Below, one piece after another: positions 22,576-31,169 of a stretch of 64,000 nt of DNA (its first letter is position 1; every line of letters starts with the position of its first letter). The position numbers and the translations under genes are program-made. The DNA comes from Sphingoaurantiacus capsulatus (GTDB lineage: Bacteria > Pseudomonadota > Alphaproteobacteria > Sphingomonadales > Sphingomonadaceae), in the NCBI RefSeq assembly GCF_042648405.1, contig NZ_JBHRXV010000011.1, positions 62,001 through 126,000 of the forward strand. Reading direction: 5' to 3'. A model generated the notes under the pieces. The model was not told where the DNA came from and ran no database searches. It worked only from the letters and a program-made list of their open reading frames with translations.

Positions 22576-23721
22576 TTAGAGCGCGCGTTCGTAGATGCGG
22601 TAGGTCTTGCTCACCCTGGCGTCGATCACGTCGGCGATCGAGCGCATCGGGCCGTTGTCTTCCAGCACCCAGCCGAAGTCGCCGCGCACCGCGCCGAACA
22701 CGCTGGTCGCGTCGCGGCGGATATGCTCGATCAGCATCAGCGCCATCATCGAGGCGAAGCGCGAGCCCTGCTGCGACTTGCGCACGCCCATCAGCGGCAC
22801 GCGCATCCGGGTGACGCGCGGCTTGCGCAGCCGCCACAGCAGCTTCGCCCAGCCGAACGGCAGCAGATTGCCGTTGAGGTCGGCGGTCAGCTCGTTGATG
22901 TCGGGCAAGGTGATCATGAAGGCCACCGGCTCGCCGTCGAGCTCGGCGATGCGCACCAGCCCTTCGAACACGATGGGCTTCAGCTTCTTGCCGACATAGG
23001 CGACCTCGGACGGGGTCAAGGGCACGAAACCCCAATTGTCCGACCAGGCGTCGTTGAGGATGTCGAGGATCAGCGCGGCTTCCTCAGCGAAGCGCGATTT
23101 GTTGACCTTGCGGATGCGGATACGCTCGTTGCGCTCGCCGAGCGCGACGATGCGGTCGAACTTGTCGGTGAAGCCGGCGGCGATCGGCAGATCGTAGGTG
23201 AGGAGGTCCTTCACCCCGCGATAGCCCTGCGCCTCGATCAGCGCGGCATAATAGGGGAGGTGGTGCCCCATCATCACCGTCGGCGAATCATTAAAGCCGT
23301 CGACCAGCAGCCCGGGCTCGTCCCAGATCGACAGGCTGAACGGCCCCAATGCGCGGGTCATGCCCTCGGCGCGCAGCCAGGCCTCGGCGGTATAGAGCAG
23401 CGCCTTGGCGACCGCGGGGTCGTCGATCGTCTCGAACATGCCCCACTGGCCGGTGCCGGCGCCCATATGCTGGAGGACGAGATCGTCGACCTGCGCCGAG
23501 ACGCGGCCGACCACCTCGCCATCCCGCTCGGCCAGCCAGAAGCGGGCGCGGGCATGCTCGAACCAGGGATTGGACTTCGGCCCGCCGATCAGCCCGTGCA
23601 TCTCCGCCTTCAACGGCGGACGCCACATCGGGTCGTTGCGGTAGAGCGCGAAGGGCAGCTCGACGAAGCGCTTCCGGTCGGCCGCGGTTTCGACCGGCCG
23701 GATCACGATATCCCCCGCCAT
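22576..23721 (-). CDS. GNAT-like N-acyltransferase, probable bacterial ceramide synthase
   Basis: 381 residues from ATG 23721 (upstream frame ignored because it overlaps the hydroxylase gene). N-terminal IRPVETAADRKRFVELPFAL and the GNAT-like VVGRVSAQVDD region resemble large GNAT-fold proteins of about 380 residues. bCerS of Caulobacter, which acylates 3-ketosphinganine, is a protein of this type. The case for bCerS is the location next to a lipid hydroxylase and 9 kb from spt/cerR in an order like Caulobacter. The exact acyl donor cannot be read. No membrane helices are evident. Confidence 0.65.
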   Translation of the reverse strand: MAGDIVIRPVETAADRKRFVELPFALYRNDPMWRPPLKAEMHGLIGGPKSNPWFEHARARFWLAERDGEVVGRVSAQVDDLVLQHMGAGTGQWGMFETIDDPAVAKALLYTAEAWLRAEGMTRALGPFSLSIWDEPGLLVDGFNDSPTVMMGHHLPYYAALIEAQGYRGVKDLLTYDLPIAAGFTDKFDRIVALGERNERIRIRKVNKSRFAEEAALILDILNDAWSDNWGFVPLTPSEVAYVGKKLKPIVFEGLVRIAELDGEPVAFMITLPDINELTADLNGNLLPFGWAKLLWRLRKPRVTRMRVPLMGVRKSQQGSRFASMMALMLIEHIRRDATSVFGAVRGDFGWVLEDNGPMRSIADVIDARVSKTYRIYERAL

Positions 23722-23728
23722 GAAGCGC

Positions 23729-24517
23729 TTACGCCGCCTTGCGATCGTTGGCGTCATCCTCGCCGCGGCGGCGCGGGTGGCTGGTCTCGACGCCGCCCGA
23801 CATCTTCGCGACCCACGGATAGGTCTGCGACACTTCGGGCGTGTAGCCGAGGTTGAACACCGTCGGGCTCTTCTTGGGCCGCTCCGGCCGGTCATAGAGC
23901 GTGCCGAACGCCTTGTCCCAGACGAAGCTGGTGATGCCGAAATTGCCGGTCTCGTCGTGGAAGTGATGCGCCATGTGACGCGACTTCATCTCGGCGAGCA
24001 GCTTGTTCTTCGGCTTGTACGACAGATGCTGGATGCAGTGCGCGAACTCGTAGACGCAGGTGGTCAGCAGGCCGGCCGCGAATGCCGCCGCCGCGCCGCC
24101 GACGCCGCCGATGGCGTAGCCGAACGGGATCGAGACAAGCGCGATGGTCGGCAGCGTCGTGTAGAGCGCGCCGAACAGGATCTCGAGATGGTTCGGATCC
24201 TGATGGTGATCATAATGGATGCGCTTCCAGGTGCGCGCGGTCAGCGGCGACTTGAACATCCACTGGCCGTGCAGGACGTAGCGGTGGATGACGTACCAGG
24301 CGAGCGGGTAGAACACGACCGCGACGGCGACCGACGCCAGCGCGCGCAGCGGCGTCGTCGGATAGACGATTGCCACATAGGTCGCGGCGGCGGCGAACAG
24401 CAGATACGCCTGAATGGCGTAGTACTGGAAATAGGCGACCACCAGCTCGCGCAAGGTCATCTTGTCGAGGTGGTGCGTGCGGTTCCAGAACCCGAAACGC
24501 GGTACAGCGGCTTTCAC
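23729..24517 (-). CDS. Fatty acid hydroxylase/sterol desaturase family membrane enzyme
   Basis: 262 residues from a GTG. Four or so membrane helices and the di-iron histidine boxes HRYVLHG, HYDHHQDPNH, HCIQH and HMAHHFHDE. The family hydroxylates or desaturates lipid chains using oxygen. It lies seven bases upstream of the ceramide synthase-like gene and is probably cotranscribed. Sphingomonad sphingolipids carry amide-linked 2-hydroxymyristate, so alpha-hydroxylation of the N-acyl chain is a reasonable inference; modification of the long-chain base is the alternative. Confidence 0.85.
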   Translation of the reverse strand: MKAAVPRFGFWNRTHHLDKMTLRELVVAYFQYYAIQAYLLFAAAATYVAIVYPTTPLRALASVAVAVVFYPLAWYVIHRYVLHGQWMFKSPLTARTWKRIHYDHHQDPNHLEILFGALYTTLPTIALVSIPFGYAIGGVGGAAAAFAAGLLTTCVYEFAHCIQHLSYKPKNKLLAEMKSRHMAHHFHDETGNFGITSFVWDKAFGTLYDRPERPKKSPTVFNLGYTPEVSQTYPWVAKMSGGVETSHPRRRGEDDANDRKAA

Positions 24518-24595
24518 CAGGCAATCCTAACAATCTGTTCAGGCGGCAGAAGCCACCAGTCTATGTATGGCATATGGAAACGCATCGCGGCAGTT

Positions 24596-25723
24596 TTAGG
24601 GCATTTCCGGGTCGCCGATAAGCTGCCTGATCTGCGACGCCGCGCGATCGGCCGCGCCGTCGCTCTCGCCGAACGAGGCCGCGACCGCCGCGCGTTGTTG
24701 CTGGAGATAGGAAGCGTGGCGATCGGCGGCAACCGTGACCGCCTGAAGTACCATCTCCGGCGTGCAGACATCGCCGAGCGTCCAGAAGGCATAATTGGGG
24801 TCGCCTTCCCAGCGCACGCCATGCGCATTGACGAACACGCAGGGGCGCGGATCGGCGAGGAATTCATAGACCTGGCTGGAGACGTCGCCGAGGTAGATGT
24901 CGGCGCCGATCGCGTAGCTCATGTCGAGCAGCCGGTCGGAGCCGAGGTCGACGATGACCTTGCCGTCCTCCGCCAGCGCCTCCCACTGCATGCGCTCGGC
25001 GGGCGTCGCGTCCTCGAAGGCGCGGATGTGCGGGGCAAGCACGAGGTTGAAGCGATCCTGCGCGCGGAACGCCGCGACGATCGCCTCCGCCTGCATCAGC
25101 GAGGACAGTTCGCGCTTGAAATGCGGGTTGTAGAAGATCGTCGGCCGGTCGTTGTCAAACAGCTTCGGCGCCTGCCCGCGCAGCTGGCGCATCAGGTCGA
25201 GCTTCAGATAGCCGACCTCGGCGAGATCCTCGCGGCGAACGACGCCGCAGTCGACCATTCGCTCGGCGTTCTTCGGGCCGGCGACGATCACCTTGTCGAA
25301 CAATGCCATGCGCTTTTCGATCGAGATGGCGCGGTCGCCGGCGCCATGCGGGATCAGCACCATCTTCGCATCGTAGAGGCCGAAATGGCGGAGGATGCTC
25401 GACGAGCATTCGGCAGTGACCAGTGCGTCGAAGCCGGCGAGTTCGCGGCGGTGGCGCAACAGTGCCGGCAGCTTGCGCGCGCTGGCGCGGCCGCTGATCC
25501 GCGCGGCGAGGCCGCCCCACCACGGCGTGTCGAACGGGCGGATGTCGGGCGGCGGCGCGTCATAGGCGGCGTAGACGCGCTCGATGAGGGCGGCGGAGCG
25601 CTCGCCCGAGACGAGGTTGACCACCTGCACGTCCCGAGCGGCCTTCGCCAGCGCGGCGGCGGCGGGGGCGGCGTGGAACACATGGTGCGGCCCGCCGATG
25701 TAAAGGAAGGCGACCGACTTCAT
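24596..25723 (-). CDS. CDP-glycerol glycerophosphotransferase-like protein
   Basis: 375 residues (start ATG 25723). GT-B-like fold. The C-terminal half has LAPHIRAFEDATPAERMQW, VIVDLGSDRLLDMSYAIGAD and YLGDVSSQVYEFL, the pattern of TagF/TagB-type CDP-glycerol:poly(glycerophosphate) transferases. N-terminus IGGPHHVFHAAPAA. It overlaps the flippase start by four bases. In a sphingolipid cluster it could transfer a glycerophosphate-type group to a lipid or sugar; the donor is not certain. Confidence 0.7.
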   Translation of the reverse strand: MKSVAFLYIGGPHHVFHAAPAAAALAKAARDVQVVNLVSGERSAALIERVYAAYDAPPPDIRPFDTPWWGGLAARISGRASARKLPALLRHRRELAGFDALVTAECSSSILRHFGLYDAKMVLIPHGAGDRAISIEKRMALFDKVIVAGPKNAERMVDCGVVRREDLAEVGYLKLDLMRQLRGQAPKLFDNDRPTIFYNPHFKRELSSLMQAEAIVAAFRAQDRFNLVLAPHIRAFEDATPAERMQWEALAEDGKVIVDLGSDRLLDMSYAIGADIYLGDVSSQVYEFLADPRPCVFVNAHGVRWEGDPNYAFWTLGDVCTPEMVLQAVTVAADRHASYLQQQRAAVAASFGESDGAADRAASQIRQLIGDPEMP

Positions 25724-27243
25724 CGGGTGAGCTTCAGCCGGCGGCCGATGCCGCCCAGCGCCTCGCGGTCGGTGGCGGAGAGGCCGAAGCGCAGGCCGAT
25801 CCACGTCGAGACGACGAACAGCAGCAGCACGACCGCGGCCTCGACGCGGTCACCGAGCGGCGCGGTCGCCCGATCGGCGCCCCACATCAGCGCGCCGGTG
25901 GCCGCCGAGATGGCGAGGCCCTGCCACATCCGGCCGGTGAAGGTGCGCAGCCCATCGGCGATTCGCACCTCGGCGATGGCGAGCAGCGCCGCGACGCTCC
26001 AGCCCGCCGCCACCGCGATCGCCATGCCGGTGCCGGCGAGGTCGGGCACGAGGACGAAGGAGAGGGCGGTCCAGACGGCGAGGCCGACGAGCGCGTTGAG
26101 CAGGGGAAGGCCGCGATGGCCGGTGGTTTCGAGCACCGGGCCGGCGGCGCCGATCACCGTTTCCACCGCGCGGCCGATGACCAGCGCGACGAGGATGGGG
26201 AAGGCTCCTTCCGCACCGGGGCCGAACAGGTCGAGGATCTGGTCGCCGAGCAGGATCAGCGCCACGGCGAGCGGCAGCACCAGCACCGTCGAGAGGCGGG
26301 TGGAGAAGGCGTAGAGCGGCTGGATCGCCGTGCGGTCGACGGCGGCCTGGGCCGAGGCGAGGGGGGCCATCACATAGAGGAAGGTCAGCCGGATGATCTG
26401 CGGGATCGAGGCGATCTTGCGCGCGATGCCGTAGAGGCCCGCCGCCGTGGCGCCGCCGGCGCCGGGGACCATCAGGTTGAGGAGGATCGGCGGGCCGTCC
26501 TGGAAGATGCGGCGGCTGATGTTCGCCGGCAGCACCGAGAAGCCGGAGAGCAGCAGGTCGGCCAGCGCTGCCCGGTCGAACGGCGCGCGCCACGCGAGCC
26601 TGAGGTCATAGTAGCGGGCGAGCAGGCGCAAGGAGAGCCCGGCGGTGACGAACAGCGAGCCGAGGTGCGCGATCAGCAGCCCGAGGGTGCGGAAGCCCGC
26701 GGCGAACAGCGCCAGCGCGAGGGCCAAGCGCACCACCTGTTCCCAGAAGATGCGCAGGCGGATCTCGGGGCCGAAAGCACGACGCGCGCGCAGGGCCGAG
26801 GTCGCGATCTCGACGAAGGTCCACAACGGCAGCGCCCAGGCGAAGAGCATGATGCCGGTGGCGAGCGCCGGGCGGTCCTTGGGCGCCACGTTGATCAGCT
26901 CGGCAAGCGGCGCGGCGGCGAGGCTGGTGGCGAGCGCCAGGACGACGCTCGGCAGCACGCCGATGATCAGCGCCAGCTTCAGCGCGGCGTGCGCGCGCGT
27001 CTCGCTGTCGGCCTGCGGCACCACCCGCTGCAGCGCGCTGGTGAACCCCATATCGACGCAGTTGGAGACGAGGTTCACCCACGCCCACAGCACGGTATAG
27101 AGCCCGTAGGTCGCGATGCCGAACAGCCAGGTGTAGATCGGCTGCGTCAGCGCATCAATCAGCGCGCCCATCCGCGACAGCGCCACCGAGCCGGCGCCGC
27201 GGGCGACATCCTGCTTCCCAAGAGCGGTAGGTGTGTCCGTCAT
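25720..27243 (-). CDS. Wzx/MATE-type lipid or polysaccharide flippase
   Basis: 507 residues, about 12-14 membrane helices, multidrug/oligosaccharidyl-lipid/polysaccharide superfamily. Begins with a short cytoplasmic stretch and GAGSVALSRMGALIDALTQPIY. Translationally coupled at both ends: ATGA overlap with lptG upstream and with the transferase gene downstream. Its partnership with LptF/LptG suggests export of a membrane lipid head group or a lipid-linked saccharide. Substrate unknown. Confidence 0.85.
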   Translation of the reverse strand: MTDTPTALGKQDVARGAGSVALSRMGALIDALTQPIYTWLFGIATYGLYTVLWAWVNLVSNCVDMGFTSALQRVVPQADSETRAHAALKLALIIGVLPSVVLALATSLAAAPLAELINVAPKDRPALATGIMLFAWALPLWTFVEIATSALRARRAFGPEIRLRIFWEQVVRLALALALFAAGFRTLGLLIAHLGSLFVTAGLSLRLLARYYDLRLAWRAPFDRAALADLLLSGFSVLPANISRRIFQDGPPILLNLMVPGAGGATAAGLYGIARKIASIPQIIRLTFLYVMAPLASAQAAVDRTAIQPLYAFSTRLSTVLVLPLAVALILLGDQILDLFGPGAEGAFPILVALVIGRAVETVIGAAGPVLETTGHRGLPLLNALVGLAVWTALSFVLVPDLAGTGMAIAVAAGWSVAALLAIAEVRIADGLRTFTGRMWQGLAISAATGALMWGADRATAPLGDRVEAAVVLLLFVVSTWIGLRFGLSATDREALGGIGRRLKLTR

Positions 27244-28334
27244 TCCTCGGTGCGGAACAGCACCGCTTCCCCGATGAGGAAGAACAGGAGGAAGGGCGCC
27301 CAGGCGGCGAGCACCGGCGGCGCGGCGCCGAACTGGCCCATCGCGAGCATGAAATTGTCCGCGACGAAATAGGCAAAGCCGAGGCCCATGCCGACGACGG
27401 TGCGGATGAACAGCTTGCCCGAGCGCGCGAGGCCGAAGGCGGCGACGGCGCCCAAGAGGGGCATCAGCAGCGCCGACAGCGGCCCGGAAATCTTGTGGTG
27501 GAGCCCGGCAACGAGCGTATCGACCGGCCGCCCGGCGGCGCGCACTTCGCGGATGGCGTGGCGCAGCTCGAAGAAGCTGGTCTGGTCGGGATCGACCGCG
27601 GTGGCGGTGAAGCGCGCCGGGTCGATGCCTTCCTGGACCTCGAACCGCGGCATTACTTCCTGCCGGCCGCGCTGAACGTCGAAGCGGCGGACGCCCTCCA
27701 GCACCCAGCCGGTGGCGGTGGGGCGGGCGCTTTCCGCATGGGTGATGGTGCGCAAGGCGCCGCCGGTGCGGTCATAGGCGGTGACGTCGGTCAGCCGCGT
27801 ATTCATGCCGAGGCCGCTCACCACCTGTGCGTGGAACAGCATGCCGCCTTCGCGCACCCAGGCCTCGCTTCCGGTCGTCGCGACGGCGGGCAGCTTGCCA
27901 TATTCGACGCGTTCCCAGGCATTGAGTTCGCGGTTGGTGTTGACCAGCACCGTCTCGCTGAACAGGAAATGCACGGCCGCGATGCCGAAGGCGACGGCGA
28001 CGAGCGGGGCCAAAATCTGGTGCGCCGAGATGCCGGCGGCCTTGAAGATGACGATCTCGCTGTTCTGGTTGAGCGTGGCGAGGGTCACGAGCGTCGCTAG
28101 CAGCACCGAGAAGGGCAGGAACTGGTTGATCAGCTGCGGGATGCGCAGGGTCACGTAGCGCCAGAGCTCCGGATTGCCGTTGCCGTCGACCGCGAGGATC
28201 TTCGAGCTTTCGGTCAGCAGGTCGAGCGTCTGCAGGATCACCGTGAGGGTCAGCAGGAACGCCAGCACGCGCACCGCGAACAGCTTCGCCGTGTAGAGCG
28301 CAATGGTGCGCGAGGGGAGGGAGAAGGAAACCAT
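27240..28334 (-). CDS. lptG: LptG-type ABC transporter permease
   Basis: 364 residues from ATG 28334 (the frame before it overlaps lptF). LptF/LptG (YjgP/YjgQ) family: three N-terminal helices (ALYTAKLFAVRVLAFLLTLT), a periplasmic beta-jellyroll domain of about 160 residues, three C-terminal helices. In LPS-bearing bacteria LptFG with LptB extract LPS from the inner membrane. Here it is two bases after lptF and four-base overlapped with a flippase. Sphingomonads replace LPS with glycosphingolipid, so the cargo may differ. Confidence 0.9.
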   Translation of the reverse strand: MVSFSLPSRTIALYTAKLFAVRVLAFLLTLTVILQTLDLLTESSKILAVDGNGNPELWRYVTLRIPQLINQFLPFSVLLATLVTLATLNQNSEIVIFKAAGISAHQILAPLVAVAFGIAAVHFLFSETVLVNTNRELNAWERVEYGKLPAVATTGSEAWVREGGMLFHAQVVSGLGMNTRLTDVTAYDRTGGALRTITHAESARPTATGWVLEGVRRFDVQRGRQEVMPRFEVQEGIDPARFTATAVDPDQTSFFELRHAIREVRAAGRPVDTLVAGLHHKISGPLSALLMPLLGAVAAFGLARSGKLFIRTVVGMGLGFAYFVADNFMLAMGQFGAAPPVLAAWAPFLLFFLIGEAVLFRTEE

Positions 28335-28336
28335 TT

Positions 28337-29560
28337 TCAACCCGCCGACAGCGCGTCGTCGCGCCAGTTCTCGCGGCGGCGAACCAGCCGGGTGATCTTC
28401 GCCGCGAGGGTGCCGAACGCCTTGTCGAGCGAGCCGATCGGCTGGCCGCCCGGCTTGAAGGCGAGAACATAGTAGAGCCAGACGCAGAGCAGCGAGAACA
28501 CCGCGAAAGTGCTCCATTGCGCAATGAAGGGATCGGCTTTACCGGCGGCACCAAGCCGTTCGCCGTACTCGGAAATCTCGTTGTAGACGATGACGATCAC
28601 CAGGCTCAGGAACACGCCCAAGGCCGACGACGATCGTTTGGGCGGCACGGCGAGCGCGACGGCGAGCAGCGGCAGCACCGCCACCACCAGCACCTGCACC
28701 AGCCGGCGATGGAAATTGGCGATGCTCTCCGCACGCGTCTTCGGGTCGGCGCTGGCGTCGCGGCCGACGCGGGCGAGTTCGGGCAAGGTGCGCTCCTGAT
28801 CGTCCTCGTCGCCGCGGGCGCGGAAGGCGTCGATCCGCGGCAGGTCGATCGGCAGATCGTGAACGGCGAAGCTCAGCACGCGCGGGGCGCGATAGCCGGG
28901 CGCATTGTGGACGAGCACACCGTTGTTGAGGCGCAGCAGGATGACGTCGGGGTCGTCGGTGGCGAGGAAGGTGCCGCGCTCGGCGCTCACCGCCAGCGAC
29001 TTGCCGGACTGGGATTCGGCACGGACGAAGATTCCTTCGAGGTCGCGGCCCTGATTGTGGCTTTCTTCGACCCGCAGCATCATGCGCTTGCCGAGCTTGG
29101 CGAACTCACCGACCTTGATCGAAGCGCCGAGCGCACCCGACCGCAATTCGAACTGCAGCCCCTCATAGGCATAGCGCGTGTAGGGCTGGATGAAGCCGAC
29201 GATGACCAGCGTCAGCAGGCCGAGCGCCGCGGCATAGAGATAGGGCACGAACAGCAGCCGGTTGTAGGAGATGCCGACCGCCCGCAACGCATCCAACTCG
29301 CTGGAAAGCGCCAGTTTTCGGAACGCCAGCAGGATGCCGAGCAGCAGGCCGATCGGGATGCCCAAGCCGAGATATTGCGGGATGAGATTGCCAAGCATCG
29401 CCCAGACGACGTTCACCGGCCCGCCCTCGTTCACCACGAAGTCGAACAGCTTCAGCATCTTTTCGAGCAGAAGCAGCATCGCCGAAATGACCAGCGTCGC
29501 CAGCAGCGGCAACGCGATCAGGCGGGCGAGATAGCGGTCGAAGCGCGTGAAGAGACGCAA
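28337..29560 (-). CDS. lptF: LptF-type ABC transporter permease
   Basis: 407 residues, first gene of the lptF-lptG-flippase-transferase operon. Starts MRLFTRFDRYLARLI with TTG (29560) behind GAGGGCG. Helices at about 15-40, 55-85, 100-130; periplasmic domain; conserved AFRKLALSSELDALRAVGIS cytoplasmic loop that contacts the LptB ATPase; C-terminal helices at about 285-380. No lptB, lptA or lptC is in the window. Confidence 0.9.
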   Translation of the reverse strand: MRLFTRFDRYLARLIALPLLATLVISAMLLLLEKMLKLFDFVVNEGGPVNVVWAMLGNLIPQYLGLGIPIGLLLGILLAFRKLALSSELDALRAVGISYNRLLFVPYLYAAALGLLTLVIVGFIQPYTRYAYEGLQFELRSGALGASIKVGEFAKLGKRMMLRVEESHNQGRDLEGIFVRAESQSGKSLAVSAERGTFLATDDPDVILLRLNNGVLVHNAPGYRAPRVLSFAVHDLPIDLPRIDAFRARGDEDDQERTLPELARVGRDASADPKTRAESIANFHRRLVQVLVVAVLPLLAVALAVPPKRSSSALGVFLSLVIVIVYNEISEYGERLGAAGKADPFIAQWSTFAVFSLLCVWLYYVLAFKPGGQPIGSLDKAFGTLAAKITRLVRRRENWRDDALSAG

Positions 29561-29667
29561 GTTTTCGTCGCCCTCTCGTCAAACTTTGGCCGCATCCGGC
29601 CACCATATGGCGGATCAACAGCGCGAGGCTGAGCGGGCAGCGTATAGCCCGCTGGAGGTTTAAGGTC

Positions 29668-30207
29668 ATGAAGAAATCGCTCGGACGCAGCGCCCTGACG
29701 CTCGCTGCCGCGACGTTCACCCTTGCGGCCGCTTCTGCCGCTACGCCTGCCCATGCTCAAGAGATTCTCGGGCCGGATGCGGCTGCGTGCCGCGCCGGGA
29801 CGACCGGCCCCTCGGCCTTGGTGCGCATCTACGGCTTCAAGGACCGCGGCGGAAACCTGCGCGTCCAGCTCTACGGCAACAACCCGGACCAGTTCCTGGC
29901 GAAGGGCAATTGGCTGAAGCGCATCGAATTGCCGATCGTCGCCGACGGCGACATGAACGTCTGCGTCGAGCTGCCGAGCTATGGCGACTATGCCATCGCC
30001 GTGCGCCACGACCGCGACGCCAACGGCAAGAGCGGCTGGAACGACGGCGGCGGCTTTTCGGGCAACCCGAAGCTGTCGCTGGGCAATCTGAAGCCGGACT
30101 ATGAGGATACGTCGTTCGCGGCGGGGCAGGGAGTCGTCGTGGTTGACGTTATCATGAATTATCGCAACGGCTTGTCGATCAAGCCCGTCGTCGCGAAGCG
30201 CGATTGA
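29668..30207 (+). CDS. Exported DUF2141 protein
   Basis: 179 residues with a signal peptide ending AATPAHA and a beta-rich DUF2141 body: VRIYGFKDRGGNLRVQLYG, ...YAIAVRHDRDANGKSGWND and ...NGLSIKP. Family members are periplasmic with unknown function. GGAGG lies nine bases before the ATG. Its stop overlaps the lipid kinase start by one base. Corresponding genes stand next to the lipid kinase in the Caulobacter sphingolipid region (memory), suggesting a role in phospho-sphingolipid maturation. Confidence 0.8.
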   Translation: MKKSLGRSALTLAAATFTLAAASAATPAHAQEILGPDAAACRAGTTGPSALVRIYGFKDRGGNLRVQLYGNNPDQFLAKGNWLKRIELPIVADGDMNVCVELPSYGDYAIAVRHDRDANGKSGWNDGGGFSGNPKLSLGNLKPDYEDTSFAAGQGVVVVDVIMNYRNGLSIKPVVAKRD

Positions 30208-31169
30208 TGGCGCTGATCGCCCTTCTGTCCAATCCGCGCTCGACCGGCAACCGGGCGATCCTTCCGCAGGTGCGGGAGTTCGTTGCCGCGCACCCGAACA
30301 TCTTCCACTTCGAGGTGCAGGACGTGTCCGAGGTGCCCGAGGCGCTGGAGACGATCGCGCGGGTGCAGCCGGCGGTGCTGGTCATCAACGGCGGTGACGG
30401 CACCGTGCAGGCGGCGCTGACCGAGCTGTATCATGGCGGGCACTTCGCCGGCTCGCCGCCGCCGGTGGCGGTGCTGCCCAACGGCAAGACCAATTTGATC
30501 GCATTGGACCTCGGCGCCGCGGGCAATCCGCTCGAGGCGCTGAAGCAGATTCTTGCCATCGTCGAGGCGGATGTGAACCCGCATGTGGTCGCGCGCCAGC
30601 TGATCGCGCTGTCGGACGGGCAGAACACCCGGCCGGTGCTCGGCATGTTCCTCGGCGGCGCCGGGCTGGCCGAAGGCATATTGTTCTGCCGCAACAAGGT
30701 CTATCCGCTCGGCCTGCCGAACTGGCTCAGCCATTTGATCACCGTGATGGCGCTGTTCCTCGGCCTGTTCATCGGTGGCAAGCTGTCGCCGCTGCGGCCG
30801 AGCCCGGTACAGATTTCGGTGCACCGCGAGGGCGAGCTGTCGGGACGCTTCTTCCTGCTGATGGTGACGACGCTCGAGCGCTTGCTGCTCAACATGCGCT
30901 CGCACGGCGCCGACCGCTCGGGCTCCTTGAAGCTGATGGCGATCGAGCAGCAGCGCGGCACGGTGTTCAGGACCGCGATCAACGCGATCTTCGGCCGGCT
31001 CGACAAGAGCCGCTTCGACGGCTTCCACCTGAAGCGCGGCGACGAGATCCGCATCGAGGGCGACAAGCCGAGCGTGATCCTCGACGGCGAAATCTTCCAG
31101 GCCGCCGCCGGCCGGGCGATCGTGCTGACCCCGACCGCGCCGGTGCCCTTCCTCAGCCTCGCGGCGTGA
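30207..31169 (+). CDS. Diacylglycerol kinase-family lipid kinase, probable ceramide kinase
   Basis: 320 residues. DAGK/YegS fold: N-terminal LLSNPRSTGNR, ATP loop VLVINGGDGTVQAALTEL (GGDGT, about residues 62-66), then AVLPNGKTNLIALDLG and a C-terminal FHLKRGDEIRIEGDKPSV. The lipid acceptor is not written in the motif; the placement between DUF2141 and the Tam41-like gene, convergent with spt, matches the ceramide kinase (CpgB) position reported for Caulobacter. Overlaps the next gene by four bases (GTGA). Confidence 0.75.
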   Translation: MALIALLSNPRSTGNRAILPQVREFVAAHPNIFHFEVQDVSEVPEALETIARVQPAVLVINGGDGTVQAALTELYHGGHFAGSPPPVAVLPNGKTNLIALDLGAAGNPLEALKQILAIVEADVNPHVVARQLIALSDGQNTRPVLGMFLGGAGLAEGILFCRNKVYPLGLPNWLSHLITVMALFLGLFIGGKLSPLRPSPVQISVHREGELSGRFFLLMVTTLERLLLNMRSHGADRSGSLKLMAIEQQRGTVFRTAINAIFGRLDKSRFDGFHLKRGDEIRIEGDKPSVILDGEIFQAAAGRAIVLTPTAPVPFLSLAA

